Both the position numbers and the translations under genes were made by a program. 6,254 nt of DNA from Candidatus Thorarchaeota archaeon (lineage in GTDB: Archaea > Asgardarchaeota > Thorarchaeia > Thorarchaeales > Thorarchaeaceae): assembly GCA_023134215.1 (NCBI GenBank), contig JAGLUV010000045.1, positions 1-6,254 of the forward strand, in the 5' to 3' direction. Below the pieces are notes generated by a model. That model made no database searches, had not been told where the DNA came from, and worked only from the letters and a program-made list of their open reading frames with translations. Below are positions 5,193 to 6,254 of this stretch, one piece after another (position 1 is the first letter of the stretch; the number at the start of each line of letters is the position of its first letter).

Positions 5193-5756
5193 ATGTCTGA
5201 ACCGTCACCAATGATGCCTGTTAGGGAAATCATGTCTGTGAATGTCATTACAATGTCACCCGACGCTACGGTTCTTGAGGTTGCCAAATCAATGGCTAGC
5301 ATTGACATCGGATCAATAGTCATTGTGAAGGCGGAACGTGCTATTGGCATCATAACTGAAACCGACATAGTCACTCGAGTAATTGCTGAACAAAAGGACC
5401 CAAAGACAACGAAGGCTAAGGAGGTCATGAGCTCACCTCTAATTCACATCACTCCTAACACGGCCCTCACGGAGGCAATGCGTGTGATGACACGCGCTGG
5501 AATCCGACGTGTAGCAGTTCTGAAGAATGACTCGCTGGCCGGAATAATCACTTCCAGAGACATTCTACGCTGGTCTCCTGAACTCATTGACGTTATGGTG
5601 GAGTCATTACGTCTCAGAAACGAGCAAGGAGTCAGTGCAGTAGAAGAGGAAGACGAGCTCATTGCCTATGGAGGCGTCTGCGATGTATGTGGGGAGTACT
5701 CCATCGACTTGGCGCTAGCAGACGGCGAGTATATCTGTGAGGAGTGTCGTAGGTAG
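5193..5756 (+). CDS. Two-CBS-domain protein with C-terminal zinc ribbon
   Basis: This 187-residue soluble protein has a CBS pair (Bateman module) and a four-cysteine metal site. CBS1 spans about 10-67 (REIMSVNVITMSPDATVLE to GIITETDI) and CBS2 about 76-128 (KEVMSSPLIHITPNTALTE to GIITSRDIL). Both keep the T-x-x-D motif that contacts the ribose or phosphate of bound nucleotides (T55-D58 and T120-D123). A linker (about 129-160) leads to CDVCGEYS (C163, C166) and ICEECRR (C182, C185), a compact zinc-ribbon or rubredoxin-like site ending at the C-terminus. The same CBS pair plus Zn-ribbon layout is known from Thermoplasma acidophilum Ta0289, whose function remains open. Here an adenine-nucleotide- or metal-responsive regulatory role is inference. 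The gene has its own TATA-like box and an inverted-repeat array upstream, and is followed after 64 bp by another CBS gene. Two adjacent TAG codons end it. Confidence 0.88.
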   Translation: MSEPSPMMPVREIMSVNVITMSPDATVLEVAKSMASIDIGSIVIVKAERAIGIITETDIVTRVIAEQKDPKTTKAKEVMSSPLIHITPNTALTEAMRVMTRAGIRRVAVLKNDSLAGIITSRDILRWSPELIDVMVESLRLRNEQGVSAVEEEDELIAYGGVCDVCGEYSIDLALADGEYICEECRR

Positions 5757-5807
5757 TAGAGGAACTATTCCTTGATTTGCATCAGCTATTAACTCAGCAT
5801 AAGTATT

Positions 5808-5813
5808 GGAGAT
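5808..5813 (+). promoter_or_regulatory. Shine-Dalgarno site of the second CBS gene
   Basis: GGAGAT lies 7 nt before the ATG at 5821. An out-of-frame ATG at 5816-5818 is too close to this site to be the preferred start. Confidence 0.55.
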
Positions 5814-5820
5814 TCATGCG

Positions 5821-6254
5821 ATGAAGGTAAGCCAAATAATGACCAAGCCTGTCACGATTGACAAGGACCAGAGACTGTCGTACGCACTAGACCTACTCGA
5901 TAAGAAGAAGGTAGACCGCCTTATTGTTGTTGAGAATGGAGAATTGAAGGGAATTCTAACTTATGCGGATATTGCGGATAGACTGGGAGTTAGCAAGGTA
6001 GTGGCGGTTTCCATCGGAAGACTTCACGTGTCCAGTGCGATGACTGACACTGTGATCACCGTGACTCCTGACGATGACGTGATAGATGTCGCCCAACTTA
6101 TGATGGACAAGGGCATGAGTGGATGTCCTGTTCTTGACAATGAAGGTAAGCTCGTTGGAGTCATAACAAAGAAAGATCTGTCACAGCTCGTGAAGAAGTT
6201 CAAGAAGGTGAAGGTGGAAGATTTGATGACAACGGAAGAACTCCTAGTCGTCAA
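5821..6254 (+). CDS. Multi-CBS-domain protein, N-terminal part (runs off window)
   Basis: An open frame begins at ATG 5821 and continues without a stop to the window edge, giving 144 residues. CBS1 covers about 1-55 (VSQIMTKPVTIDKDQRLSY, then GILTYAD with T47-D50). CBS2 covers about 70-125 (SSAMTDTVITVTPDDDVID, then GVITKKDL with T116-D119). A third CBS module appears to start at about 131 (VKVEDLMTTEELLVV), so the full protein probably has three or four CBS domains, as in archaeal tandem-Bateman proteins of about 280 residues. Both visible modules keep the T-x-x-D nucleotide-contact motif. No catalytic or membrane domain is visible, so it is either a stand-alone adenosyl-ligand sensor or the sensor part of a larger protein. 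It is in tandem with the CBS–zinc-ribbon gene, with a recognisable SD and only 64 bp between, so co-transcription is likely. The IMT..V.I.. openings of the two proteins are alike, but this is general to CBS domains and does not show recent duplication. Confidence 0.85.
   Translation, partial: MKVSQIMTKPVTIDKDQRLSYALDLLDKKKVDRLIVVENGELKGILTYADIADRLGVSKVVAVSIGRLHVSSAMTDTVITVTPDDDVIDVAQLMMDKGMSGCPVLDNEGKLVGVITKKDLSQLVKKFKKVKVEDLMTTEELLVV

Noticed and set aside
5760..5772. Small hairpin AGGAA-CTA-TTCCT after the CBS–zinc-ribbon stop codon, considered as a terminator
   Set aside because: The stem is only 5 bp and is AT-rich, with no following T-run. The next gene starts 64 bp after the stop and is probably co-transcribed.
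6024..6254. Minus-strand open frame at the right edge
   Set aside because: It is antisense to the clear plus-strand CBS gene starting at 5821. Its Ser/Thr-rich translation has no recognisable domain.

Overview
The window reads as a stretch of an archaeal chromosome of moderate GC content. Supporting signs are Shine-Dalgarno sites of the GGAGG/GGTGAT type, TATA-like boxes at archaeal spacing, an A24 prepilin peptidase with the GGAD motif common in archaea, an archaeal-length RqcH/NEMF homologue, a CBS–zinc-ribbon protein of the type known from Thermoplasma, and a small membrane protein resembling eukaryotic EMC6. The last feature and the overall gene style make an Asgard (for example Thorarchaeota-like) source plausible, but nothing here proves it.

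Left part (1-1915, all minus strand): a central-carbon block. The two subunits of a class I [4Fe-4S] fumarase (alpha 1915-1025, beta 1023-415) are 1 nt apart and form an operon. After a 187-nt gap holding several inverted repeats comes the N-terminus of an FAD-dependent succinate dehydrogenase/fumarate reductase flavoprotein (227 to the window edge), which probably starts at TTG. Together they would carry out malate <-> fumarate <-> succinate.

Middle (2067-5055): a stand-alone type IV prepilin/pre-archaellin peptidase (plus), convergent with a three-helix EMC6-like membrane protein (minus). The EMC6-like gene diverges from a full-length RqcH/NEMF-family ribosome quality control gene (plus). 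The divergent pair is separated by 75 bp centred on a palindromic TATA-like box that could serve both genes. This places a putative membrane-protein biogenesis factor next to the nascent-chain rescue factor.

Right part (5056-6254, plus): two consecutive CBS-domain genes. The first is a two-CBS protein with a C-terminal four-cysteine zinc ribbon. Its upstream region has a TATA-like box followed by four alternating CACTC/GAGTG arms, including a perfect 19-bp inverted repeat. The second has two complete CBS motifs and the start of a third before it runs off the end of the window.

No tRNA, rRNA, CRISPR array, insertion sequence or phage gene was seen. The most interesting items are the EMC6-like/rqcH divergent arrangement, the four-arm repeat array before the CBS–zinc-ribbon gene, and the alternative hairpins before the TTG-started flavoprotein gene. 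All regulatory claims come from reading the sequence and have not been tested.
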